Shown here piece by piece: positions 1-6,671 of a stretch of 11,352 nucleotides of DNA (position 1 is the first letter of the stretch; each line of letters begins with the position of its first letter). The translations under genes and the position numbers were made by a program. Under the pieces are notes generated by a model. It saw only the letters and a program-made list of their open reading frames with translations. It ran no database searches and was not told the DNA's origin. This DNA is from Clostridiales bacterium (GTDB taxonomy: Bacteria > Bacillota_A > Clostridia > Oscillospirales > Acutalibacteraceae): assembly GCA_009774735.1 (NCBI GenBank), contig VSOH01000035.1, forward strand, positions 1-11,352, written 5' to 3'.

Positions 1-146
1 GCATAGCACAGCATATGAACAATCAGTCCGGCACCGTTCTGAAAGAAAACAAGTGTAAACATTGACATCAGAGTGTATATTCCGGAACGTCCGAAAGCAC
101 CTGCCGTAAAACAGATACGTTCTTTTGAAGTTAAATATTTTTTATT
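1..146 (-). CDS. Probable MFS (GPH-like) transporter, N-terminal fragment, start codon not evident
   Basis: The minus strand has an open frame running off the left edge. It reads YLTSKERICF, then TAGAFGRSGIYTLMS, then MFTLVFFQNGAG. This resembles the opening of MFS sugar transporters of the glycoside-pentoside-hexuronide type: a short basic lead-in with a K-E-R motif, a glycine-rich G-A-F-G turn and a first membrane helix. Only about 45 codons are present, so substrate and exact family cannot be told. It lies directly behind the sulfatase gene; an SD-like AAGGAG (149-154) sits inside the last sulfatase codons. No ATG, GTG or TTG exists in frame between the upstream stop and the conserved region; the first in-frame ATG (66-68) lies inside helix 1. 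Inserting one G between 143 and 144 would restore ATG AAA AAA TAT. The frame may therefore be damaged, affected by a sequencing error, or use an unusual start. The alternative open frame here is rich in Arg and Cys and unconvincing. Confidence 0.45.
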
Positions 147-1467
147 TTCTCCTTTTCATAAGCGCGGGCATGATAACAGGTGCCTCTTCGCCGGCATTTG
201 ACATTTGTTCAAGTAACAGGTATTTAAGCTCCTGCCTTACGTGTTTATATCTTGAATTTTTAACAAGATTGTGTTTTTCGTCAGGGTCTTTCTTCAAATC
301 ATAAAGATAGCTTTCCCAATATATATTAGAACTGTGATGAGCATGTCCCATCGGCGCCATATCACGTACTTCATATTTAAAACGCTCTGTTCTTATTGCT
401 CTTGAATTTGATGCCTCGCTGATTTGAATGAATACACAGTTTCTTTTTTCGTCTGGCTTATCAATCTGCTTTGTTAAGTCAACACCTGAATAATCATTAG
501 GTATCTGTATTCCTGCCATTGAAAGCATTGTAGGCGGCAGGTCAATGAGTGACGACAATCTTTCTTCACATTTTCCGCCTTCAAATCCGCCACCCTTAAT
601 TATAAGCGGTGTGTGTGTGGCACTTTCGTGACAGCAGCGTTTGTATTCAGAATTTCTTGTTTTAAAGTGAGCCCCGTGATCGGAGGTGTATATAATGATT
701 GTATCATCATATATTCCCTCTGTCTTTAGTTTTTCAATCAGCTTTCCCACATTATAGTCAAGTCTGTTGCAGGCAGATATGTAATCAGGGTATTCCTCTT
801 TATAATTGCCTTTGAGAAATGTTAAATCGTCGGGCAGGGGATAGTCTTTGAAATTATCAATTGTTTCCTTATATCCCTCAATATGCTTGTGATCATTTTG
901 ATGATGCGGCTCAAGCTGGCTGATAAACATAAAGAACGGCTTTTCTTTATCTCTGTTTTCAATAAATTCCAGTGCATAGTCATTAATACAGTCAGCTCTG
1001 TAGCCTTTGAAATCAAGCTTGTTTCCGTCACCGTCAAAAACATAGCCGTCATAGCCGTGTGAAGTGAATTCAAGAACATCGGCAGCACGCCAGTACTGAT
1101 AACCGCCCTGCTTGTTTTTTGGTACAGCGGTCTTTTCACAGTGAAGTCCTACACCCGGCAAACGGTCAGAGGCAAGGTGCCACTTGCCGATATAAGCTGT
1201 CTGATAGCCGGCATCATTGAAATGATGGGCTAAGGTCTTTGTGTTTTCGGGCAGCGGTATTCCGTTCCAGTAGCAGCCGATTTGTGTTGCATATTTTCCG
1301 GACTGCAGGCACGCTCTTGCAGGACCGCAAACAGGCTGGCAGGTGAAGTTGTTTTCAAACTTAACACCCTCCTCGGCAAGATGGCAAAGATTGGGTGACA
1401 CAGTTTCGTTAATCGTGTCCCATCTTTGCTGGTCTGAAAAATAGAAAATAATATTCTTCTTTTTCAT
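142..1467 (-). CDS. Type I sulfatase (formylglycine-dependent, alkaline phosphatase superfamily), cytoplasmic
   Basis: This enzyme should hydrolyse a sulfate ester to the alcohol plus sulfate. The 441-residue protein has the family hallmarks in order. An N-terminal metal motif S-D-Q-Q-R-W-D lies at 11-17. The C-x-P-x-R signature CGPAR lies at 47-51, where Cys47 would be oxidised to formylglycine. The second signature G-Y-x-T-x-x-x-G-K-W-H lies at 87-96. P-H-H is at 187-189, the second metal motif S-D-H-G at 262-265, and the common C-terminal L-Y-D-L-x-x-D-P-x-E block at about 388-397. No signal peptide is visible, so it should act in the cytoplasm after substrate uptake. With Cys47 it needs a maturation enzyme, in anaerobes usually the radical-SAM enzyme anSME; none is in the window. 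The start is supported by GGAGG at 1474-1478, 6 bases upstream. The gene follows the TauE/SafE permease by 17 bases and precedes a transporter fragment. The natural substrate cannot be inferred. Confidence 0.9.
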   Translation of the reverse strand: MKKKNIIFYFSDQQRWDTINETVSPNLCHLAEEGVKFENNFTCQPVCGPARACLQSGKYATQIGCYWNGIPLPENTKTLAHHFNDAGYQTAYIGKWHLASDRLPGVGLHCEKTAVPKNKQGGYQYWRAADVLEFTSHGYDGYVFDGDGNKLDFKGYRADCINDYALEFIENRDKEKPFFMFISQLEPHHQNDHKHIEGYKETIDNFKDYPLPDDLTFLKGNYKEEYPDYISACNRLDYNVGKLIEKLKTEGIYDDTIIIYTSDHGAHFKTRNSEYKRCCHESATHTPLIIKGGGFEGGKCEERLSSLIDLPPTMLSMAGIQIPNDYSGVDLTKQIDKPDEKRNCVFIQISEASNSRAIRTERFKYEVRDMAPMGHAHHSSNIYWESYLYDLKKDPDEKHNLVKNSRYKHVRQELKYLLLEQMSNAGEEAPVIMPALMKRRK

Positions 1468-1484
1468 AAATAACCTCCATATAT

Positions 1485-2276
1485 TTATTTTGTAATAAAA
1501 CCAACAGCGGCATTATAAATATTGATGATTGCAACAACTATAAGCACTGCCGAAAATATTTTTGTAATCGTTTTGTTTGATAGCTTTTTATTTAGCTGTG
1601 AGCCGATTATTCCACCGATAACAGATACAGCCATTGCAATTAAAATAATCGGTGTGAATTCTTTATATGGAACAAACTGATTATTAATAAATATAGTAAT
1701 CAGTTGACTTAGCTGGCTGAAAAATATAATTGCAACCGAATAGACAGCACTTTCTTTTAATGTGAATGAGAACAAAAGCACAAGGAAGGTGGTGTTAATC
1801 GGTCCGCCGCCGATACCTAAAAATGCACTCATTAAGCCGAGCATAAGTCCTATCAGAACTATTGCAGCAGGATTTTTGATTTCAAAGCTTTTTATATTTT
1901 TTGAGTTAATATAAATGATAACAAAGATGATAAATGCTGCTATTATAACTGCCTGTATACCTTTAACCATATTTGAATTCAGTCTTTCCAGCACTAAATC
2001 AAATATTTCATTTCCGATTATTCCGCCGAATACGGATCCTGCCGAAACAAGCAACACTACTTTTTGCTTTATGGGTGTTTTAGCCTTTATATGCTTGATT
2101 GATGAGCTTATGCTCATGGCAAATACTGCACAGGTTGATATGAAACCGACTGTTTCAACACTGTGTATTCCTATGAAATCAAGAAGCGGTTTTATGATGA
2201 CACCGCCGCCGATACCTACAATAGCACCAATTGTGCAGGCTATAAATATTATTGCACTGTATAAAATGGTTATCAT
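1485..2276 (-). CDS. TauE/SafE-family anion permease (sulfite/sulfate exporter type)
   Basis: This is a 263-residue, highly hydrophobic protein with about eight membrane segments (near residues 5-30, 44-60, 73-90, 108-124, 138-165, 175-197, 208-228 and 238-258). It shows the internal duplication of the TauE/SafE family: each half begins with a glycine-rich G-I-G-G-G motif, at 21-25 and 154-158, the second followed by P-I-N. Length fits the family (about 250-270). Members move sulfite, sulfoacetate and other small anions across the cytoplasmic membrane, often as exporters. Its place 18 bases behind the FkbM-type gene and 17 bases before the sulfatase suggests that it removes sulfate or sulfite released inside the cell, or imports a sulfur compound. 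The direction is an inference. A GAGG core at 2285-2288 lies 8 bases before the ATG. Confidence 0.88.
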   Translation of the reverse strand: MITILYSAIIFIACTIGAIVGIGGGVIIKPLLDFIGIHSVETVGFISTCAVFAMSISSSIKHIKAKTPIKQKVVLLVSAGSVFGGIIGNEIFDLVLERLNSNMVKGIQAVIIAAFIIFVIIYINSKNIKSFEIKNPAAIVLIGLMLGLMSAFLGIGGGPINTTFLVLLFSFTLKESAVYSVAIIFFSQLSQLITIFINNQFVPYKEFTPIILIAMAVSVIGGIIGSQLNKKLSNKTITKIFSAVLIVVAIINIYNAAVGFITK

Positions 2277-2294
2277 TATTATTTCCTCGGTAAT

Positions 2295-3356
2295 TTATTT
2301 GCAGACGCAATAGAAATTGGACTCCCAGGCAGGTATGTATTTGCTGTGCCTGAAATATATTTTGTATTCCGGATTTATTTTCATTATCTTCATTGGCAGT
2401 GAGAAGATATCCTCATTTCTGTGATAAGCACAGATGTATAGCTTTGGGCTGTATGTTTTTATTGTTTTTTCAGCACCGTTCAGTGCCTGCAGCTCACTTC
2501 CCTCAATGTCCATTTTTATCATTGTAACAGGGGAATCAATCAGACTGTCAAGGTCACAGACTTCAACAGGTATGCCTTTGCTTGAAAGCTTGGAATTTCT
2601 GCTGCCCTGTCTGTCAAAAATAAGAGTGTCACGCCTGCTCCATGCACCCATATTGTAAATGTCGATATTTGTCAGATTTTCTGTGTTTTTAGAAAGCTTT
2701 CTGAAATTCTTTGGGTCAGGCTCAAGGGCATAAATATGCTCATATTTTCCATTTGTATATGCTGTGAACTCTCTTATTGTATCACCGTCATAAGCCCCTA
2801 AATCAGCAATTATTTCATTGTTGTTGAGATTAAGCAGTTTACTGTATACCTCGTTTTTGTCACAGAATGAATTAAAAAGGTAATCAACCTTTCCTGATAT
2901 TTTAAAATTAATTATATCAAGGTAAACACTTTTGCTTTCGTCATCTGCAAGGTGATTATAGACAAAATCAAATTTATCCTCGTTTTCTTTAACGTATTCC
3001 GTGGTGAAAAGTCCGCCGCCCGCAACAGGAACATCCGGAGCAAAAACAGGGTGTTCATTATTAATTCTTTTTATATTTTCGAGTACATTATCAAGGTGCG
3101 TGGCAAATGCAAGAACTACATTGAAATCATCATATTCACGGCAAATATCACTGTATTTCTTTACCTTGTATCCTAAAAAGCTGTGACCTCTTACAAATTC
3201 ATCACTGGCAAAAATTTCATCCACCTTAGCTCCGTAGCTTTCAAGAGTGCTGATTATTTTTTCTGCTCCGTTGCCCATACCGTAAACCGCAATAGGCTTG
3301 CTGTCACGAACAAGATAGTCCCAGATATTCTCTTTTTCCTTAAGAAGTTCAAGCAT
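2295..3356 (-). CDS. FkbM-family SAM-dependent methyltransferase with N-terminal Rossmann-like domain
   Basis: The C-terminal half is an FkbM-type O-methyltransferase. SAM-binding motif I is A-D-L-G-A-Y-D-G-D at residues 184-192. The acidic E-P-D-P is at 212-215. The characteristic K-M-D-I-E-G-S-E lies at 281-288, and an aromatic-rich tail follows. The N-terminal ~100 residues look like a second nucleotide-binding fold, with Y-G-M-G-N-G near 25-30, as in several polysaccharide-modifying FkbM proteins. Such enzymes usually methylate sugar hydroxyls or secondary metabolites; the acceptor here is unknown. I use the ATG at 3354-3356 (353 residues) rather than the GTG at 3363-3365. AGGTGA (3362-3367) overlaps that GTG and lies 5 bases before the ATG. 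It is the first gene of the leftward operon, 18 bases ahead of the permease. A methylation step next to a sulfatase might tailor or detoxify the desulfated product, but this is speculation. Confidence 0.85.
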   Translation of the reverse strand: MLELLKEKENIWDYLVRDSKPIAVYGMGNGAEKIISTLESYGAKVDEIFASDEFVRGHSFLGYKVKKYSDICREYDDFNVVLAFATHLDNVLENIKRINNEHPVFAPDVPVAGGGLFTTEYVKENEDKFDFVYNHLADDESKSVYLDIINFKISGKVDYLFNSFCDKNEVYSKLLNLNNNEIIADLGAYDGDTIREFTAYTNGKYEHIYALEPDPKNFRKLSKNTENLTNIDIYNMGAWSRRDTLIFDRQGSRNSKLSSKGIPVEVCDLDSLIDSPVTMIKMDIEGSELQALNGAEKTIKTYSPKLYICAYHRNEDIFSLPMKIMKINPEYKIYFRHSKYIPAWESNFYCVCK

Positions 3357-3361
3357 TGATA

Positions 3362-3367
3362 TCACCT
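3362..3367 (-). promoter_or_regulatory. Shine-Dalgarno site deciding the FkbM gene start
   Basis: AGGTGA on the minus strand sits 5 bases before the ATG at 3354-3356. It overlaps the alternative GTG at 3363-3365, which therefore has no usable site of its own. Confidence 0.65.
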
Positions 3368-3374
3368 GTTTATG

Positions 3375-3403
3375 ATTATAGCATATATTACAAGACTTTA
3401 CAA
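3375..3403 (-). promoter_or_regulatory. Sigma-A-like promoter of the FkbM-TauE-sulfatase operon (extended -10)
   Basis: Read on the minus strand, TATAAT at 3375-3380 is a perfect -10 and is preceded by TGC, giving the extended form TGnTATAAT. TTGTAA at 3398-3403 matches four of six bases of the -35 consensus with a 17-base spacer. The predicted transcript start is close to the SD, giving a very short leader. The -35 overlaps that of the divergent promoter. Confidence 0.65.
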
Positions 3404-3425
3404 ACTAATAATTTTATTATATAAT
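3397..3425 (+). promoter_or_regulatory. Sigma-A-like promoter of the corC-phoH-ybeY-era-recO-mutS2 operon
   Basis: TTTACA at 3397-3402 and a perfect TATAAT at 3420-3425 are separated by exactly 17 bases. The first gene starts about 40 bases downstream, so the leader is short. No riboswitch-like or attenuator-like fold was noticed between them. Confidence 0.7.
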
Positions 3426-3449
3426 AACTAATAAATATTTCTATATATT

Positions 3450-3455
3450 GGAGGG
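3450..3455 (+). promoter_or_regulatory. Shine-Dalgarno GGAGGG with two possible start codons downstream
   Basis: GGAGGG is 2 bases from an ATG at 3458 and 10 bases from the ATG at 3466. The 3466 start opens the CBS/CorC gene, and a TAA just before it (3463-3465) rules out any earlier start in that frame. The 3458 ATG opens a different frame of 24 codons ending at 3532. Neither spacing is ideal. Confidence 0.5.
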
Positions 3456-3465
3456 ATATGCCTAA

Positions 3466-4278
3466 ATGGGCGGTGGTCTTAGAAGGCTTTTTAAAAAGGA
3501 AAGCTCCACTGAGGAAGAAATCAAGCAATTAGTGGAGGGCGACGAAAATGTCGGTGAGCTTGAAAAAAATCAGAGGGTTATGATTAACAATATTTTTGAA
3601 TTTGACGATTTGAATGCCGGCGACATTATGACACACAGAACAGATATTGATGCTGTTGATATTAATGATTCTATTGAAGAGGCAGTAAAGCTGTCTATAA
3701 ATGAGGGAAGATCCAGAATTCCTGTTTTTAAAGAGGATTTAGATAATATTTGCGGCATAATATATGTAAAGGACCTGCTCAAATTTGTCGGTACAAAAAT
3801 ATCAGGTGATGACAAATTGACCGACTATATCCGCAAGCCGCTTTTTGTGCCGGAAACAATTCCCTGCGGAAAGCTTTTTGCTCAGATGACTGAAAAAAGA
3901 ACCATGATGGCAATTGTTGTTGACGAGTACGGCGGTACGGCCGGACTGGTTACCACTGAGGACGTTATGGAATGTATTTTCGGTAATATCCGTGATGAAT
4001 ATGATAACGAGGAAGAACAGGTAACAAAAATTGACGACAAAACCTATACCTTTGACGGAATCAGTGATATTGACGATGTAAGCGAGGTTTTGGGTGTGGA
4101 GTTCCCTGAAGGTGATTATGATACCCTTGCAGGTTTTGTTATTAATCTTCTCGGCTTTTTGCCTACGGGTGAAAATACCGAGCAGGAGGTTTGTACCTAT
4201 GAGGGCTTAACCTTTACTGTTTTGGAAGTCAGTGACAGACGAATTGAAAAAATAAAAGTAGTGAAAAATAATGATTGA
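3466..4278 (+). CDS. Soluble CBS-pair / CorC-HlyC domain protein (YbeX-like)
   Basis: This 270-residue protein has a charged N-terminal lead (1-48), then a CBS pair beginning at about D-I-M-T-H-R-T-D (53-60). The pair includes G-R-S-R-I-P-V-F at 81-88, G-I-I-Y-V-K-D-L at 97-104 and V-V-D-E-Y-G-G-T-A-G at 151-160. A C-terminal CorC_HlyC transporter-associated domain follows (about 185-268). It lacks the DUF21 membrane domain of full-length CNNM/HlyC proteins, and no coding remnant of one exists upstream, so it is built like E. coli CorC/YbeX. CBS pairs typically bind adenine nucleotides. YbeX-type proteins have been linked to magnesium/cobalt handling and to ribosome metabolism, and in E. coli ybeX shares an operon with the PhoH and YbeY genes, as here. 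Its end overlaps phoH by 8 bases (ATGATTGA), indicating translational coupling. The precise function in Firmicutes is not known to me. Confidence 0.85.
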   Translation: MGGGLRRLFKKESSTEEEIKQLVEGDENVGELEKNQRVMINNIFEFDDLNAGDIMTHRTDIDAVDINDSIEEAVKLSINEGRSRIPVFKEDLDNICGIIYVKDLLKFVGTKISGDDKLTDYIRKPLFVPETIPCGKLFAQMTEKRTMMAIVVDEYGGTAGLVTTEDVMECIFGNIRDEYDNEEEQVTKIDDKTYTFDGISDIDDVSEVLGVEFPEGDYDTLAGFVINLLGFLPTGENTEQEVCTYEGLTFTVLEVSDRRIEKIKVVKNND

Positions 4279-5227
4279 ACAGATAATTGAGTTTGAAGCA
4301 CTGGAGCAGGCAGTGAGCCTGTTCGGCAGCTTTGATGAAAATATAAAGTTAATCGAAAAGGAATACAGTGTATCCATAATATCACGTGGTACGGATTTAA
4401 AGGTAGTGGGTGATGCCGAGAATGTTTCAAAGGCAACAAGGGCACTGAACTCTATGCTTATGCTGATAAGCAAGGGTGAGAGCCTCACCAACCAGAATGT
4501 CAGGTATGTTCTGTCACTTGTTAATGAGGGCAATGAGGACAAGCTAAGCTCAATGAGCGGTGATTCAATCTGTATCACCTCAAAGGGTAAGCCTGTCAAG
4601 CCTAAAACACTGGGGCAGAAGAAGTACTGTGAGGCTATAAGAAATAATACAATAACTTTTGGTGTGGGTCCTGCAGGAACAGGTAAAACCTATCTTGCCG
4701 TTGCAATGGCAGTTACTGCATTTAGGGCAAAAGAGGTTAACAGAATTATACTGACCCGTCCTGCTGTTGAAGCCGGTGAAAAGCTCGGCTTTCTTCCGGG
4801 TGATTTGCAGAGCAAGGTTGACCCTTATTTAAGACCGCTTTATGATGCTCTTTTTGATATGCTTGGTGCTGAAAATTTTCAGCGCTGTCAGGAGCGTGGT
4901 GCAATTGAGGTTGCACCGCTTGCGTATATGAGAGGGCGTACTCTTGATGACAGCTTTATTATTCTTGACGAGGCACAGAACACCACACCTGAGCAGATGA
5001 AAATGTTTTTGACACGTCTTGGCTTCGGTTCAAAGATGGTGATAACAGGTGATATTACACAGATAGATTTGCCCGACGGTAAAAAGTCAGGGCTTAAAAA
5101 GGTTTTAAAAATTCTTAAAGATATTGATGATATTGCAACCTGCAGATTTAATCAGAAGGATGTTGTTCGCCATAAGCTTGTGCAGGATATTGTCAATGCA
5201 TACCAAAAATATGAGGAGGGAAAGTAA
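4271..5227 (+). CDS. phoH: PhoH family ATPase
   Basis: This 318-residue cytoplasmic P-loop NTPase has a KH-like N-terminal domain (about 1-75) followed by the PhoH helicase-like core. Walker A is G-P-A-G-T-G-K-T at 133-140, and L-T-R-P-A-V-E-A-G-E follows at 161-170. Walker B is F-I-I-L-D-E-A-Q at 229-236, and the downstream V-I-T-G-D-I-T-Q motif lies at 257-264. Length and motif order match YbeZ/PhoH, a putative RNA-acting ATPase found almost always beside YbeY; its exact substrate remains unsettled. The start overlaps the previous gene by 8 bases. The upstream SD is weak, so translation probably depends on re-initiation. Its stop overlaps the ybeY ATG by one base. Confidence 0.95.
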   Translation: MIEQIIEFEALEQAVSLFGSFDENIKLIEKEYSVSIISRGTDLKVVGDAENVSKATRALNSMLMLISKGESLTNQNVRYVLSLVNEGNEDKLSSMSGDSICITSKGKPVKPKTLGQKKYCEAIRNNTITFGVGPAGTGKTYLAVAMAVTAFRAKEVNRIILTRPAVEAGEKLGFLPGDLQSKVDPYLRPLYDALFDMLGAENFQRCQERGAIEVAPLAYMRGRTLDDSFIILDEAQNTTPEQMKMFLTRLGFGSKMVITGDITQIDLPDGKKSGLKKVLKILKDIDDIATCRFNQKDVVRHKLVQDIVNAYQKYEEGK

Positions 5228-5730
5228 TGGACACCGTAAAGGTTATGATTTCAAATGAACAAAAAAAGGTAAAGATTCCAACAGGTATCCGGTTGTTAAT
5301 CAGACGATGCTGTCACGCTGTACTGGAGCTTGAAAATTTCGACGGCTCGGCTGAGGTTAGTGTTACCTTTGTTGATAATGAGCGTATTCACGAGCTGAAT
5401 TATCAGTACAGAAATATTGACAGAGAAACAGATGTACTGTCTTTTCCGCTTGGTGAAAACGGTGTTTATGACACGAATCTTGACACAGGCTCAAAAATGC
5501 TTGGTGACATAGTTATTTCTGTTGAGAAGGCTGTGGAGCAGGCTGAACTATATAATCATCCGCTGCAAAGAGAAATTGGATTTTTAACAGTACACTCCAT
5601 GCTGCATCTGCTTGGCTATGACCATGAAGCAGGCGGTCTTGAAGAGGTACATATGCGTGAGAAGGAAGAAACCGTACTTACACAAATCGGTTGGAAGCGT
5701 GACAACAGCTACTATATGGGTGACGAATAA
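5227..5730 (+). CDS. ybeY: Endoribonuclease YbeY (rRNA maturation factor)
   Basis: YbeY is a zinc-dependent single-strand endoribonuclease involved in 16S rRNA 3'-end maturation and 70S ribosome quality control. The 167-residue protein shows the H-x3-H-x5-H metal site H-S-M-L-H-L-L-G-Y-D-H (His123, His127, His133). It also has the conserved block Y-R-N-I-D-R-E-T-D-V-L-S-F-P (61-74), which includes the family's conserved Arg62. Length is typical. AGGAGG at 5214-5219 lies 7 bases before the ATG. TAATG overlaps join it to phoH in front and to era behind. The membrane HD protein PgpH, which separates phoH from ybeY in Bacillus, is absent. Confidence 0.96.
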   Translation: MDTVKVMISNEQKKVKIPTGIRLLIRRCCHAVLELENFDGSAEVSVTFVDNERIHELNYQYRNIDRETDVLSFPLGENGVYDTNLDTGSKMLGDIVISVEKAVEQAELYNHPLQREIGFLTVHSMLHLLGYDHEAGGLEEVHMREKEETVLTQIGWKRDNSYYMGDE

Positions 5731-6617
5731 TGACTAAAACCGCTTTTATTGCCATTGTAGGCAAGCCCAATGTGGGCAAATCTTCAATACTTAATAAAAT
5801 ACTCGGTCAGAAAATTGCTATCGTTTCATCAAAGCCTCAGACCACCAGAACTAAGATAATGGGTGTTTTGACAGAGGATGAAACACAGCTTGTTTTTACC
5901 GATACACCCGGCTTCCATATTGCACATAATAAGCTTGGCGAAAAAATGAATGCGACTGTGGGTGACACTGTCGGCGGTATGGATGCCTGTCTGTTTATTG
6001 TTGAGCCAAAGGGTAAGCTCAATGAACAGGAGCTGCAGCTTATTGAAATGTTCAAAAAGCAGAAATGCCCTGTTATTCTTGCAATCAATAAAATTGATAC
6101 GGTAGCCGATAAAAAGGAACTGCTTGAAAGAATTGTTGAGATTAATTCAATGTTTGACTTTACCGCAGTTGTTCCTGTCAGTGCCACTGAGGGTGACCAC
6201 GTTGATGAGCTTGTTGACGAGCTGAAAAAGCTTGCCTTTGAGTCACCGCACTTTTTTCCTGACGATACATTGACAGACCAGCCTGAGCGTGTTCTGGCTG
6301 CTGAAATTATCCGTGAAAAAATCTTAAGATTAATGGATAAGGAAATTCCGCATGGTATTGCTGTAGCCGTTGAAAAGATGCGTGAGCGTGATGATAAGGA
6401 TATACTTGATATTGAGGCTACAATCTATTGCGAAAGGGAAAGCCACAAGGGTATGGTCATCGGCAAAAACGGTGCTATGCTCAAAAAGGTTTCAACCTAT
6501 GCAAGGCAGGATTTAGAAAGTTTTTTCCGGATTAAGGTTAATCTTCACTGCTGGGTTAAGGTTAAGCTTGACTGGCGAAACCGCGAGGGCTTAATCCACA
6601 ATTTCGGATTGGATTAA
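5730..6617 (+). CDS. era: GTPase Era (30S ribosome assembly)
   Basis: Era is a cytoplasmic Ras-like GTPase that binds the 3' end of 16S rRNA during 30S assembly. The 295 residues carry all G motifs: G1 G-K-P-N-V-G-K-S (11-18), G2 around Q-T-T-R (37-40), G3 D-T-P-G (58-61), G4 N-K-I-D (120-123) and G5 S-A-T (151-153). A C-terminal KH domain contains V-I-G-K-N-G (243-248) and ends with W-V-K-V-K-L-D-W-R-N (275-284). Length is standard. Its ATG overlaps the ybeY stop (TAATG). In Bacillus, dgkA and cdd lie between ybeY and era; here they are missing. A 54-base gap to the yqzL-like gene follows. Confidence 0.97.
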   Translation: MTKTAFIAIVGKPNVGKSSILNKILGQKIAIVSSKPQTTRTKIMGVLTEDETQLVFTDTPGFHIAHNKLGEKMNATVGDTVGGMDACLFIVEPKGKLNEQELQLIEMFKKQKCPVILAINKIDTVADKKELLERIVEINSMFDFTAVVPVSATEGDHVDELVDELKKLAFESPHFFPDDTLTDQPERVLAAEIIREKILRLMDKEIPHGIAVAVEKMRERDDKDILDIEATIYCERESHKGMVIGKNGAMLKKVSTYARQDLESFFRIKVNLHCWVKVKLDWRNREGLIHNFGLD

Positions 6618-6671
6618 TTTAACATAACTAATTGCACCGCCATAGTATAAAATAACTGTGGGGTGTTATTT

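Noticed and set aside
822..1139. A 105-codon minus-strand frame inside the sulfatase gene
   Set aside because: It overlaps strongly conserved sulfatase coding sequence in a shifted frame and has no motif or SD.
3466..4278. CorC-like gene as a pseudogene that lost its DUF21 half
   Set aside because: The gene has its own promoter and SD, the upstream bases hold no remnant of a membrane domain, and soluble YbeX-type proteins have the same layout.
4207..4599. A 130-codon open frame antisense to the phoH start
   Set aside because: It covers the conserved corC-phoH junction on the opposite strand and resembles no protein; a composition shadow.
6618..6671. A promoter in the gap between era and yqzL
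   Set aside because: TTGCAC (6632-6637) and TATAAA (6646-6651) are only 8 bases apart, and TTAACA (6619-6624) pairs with a poor CATAGT at 16 bases. No convincing box pair or terminator is seen.
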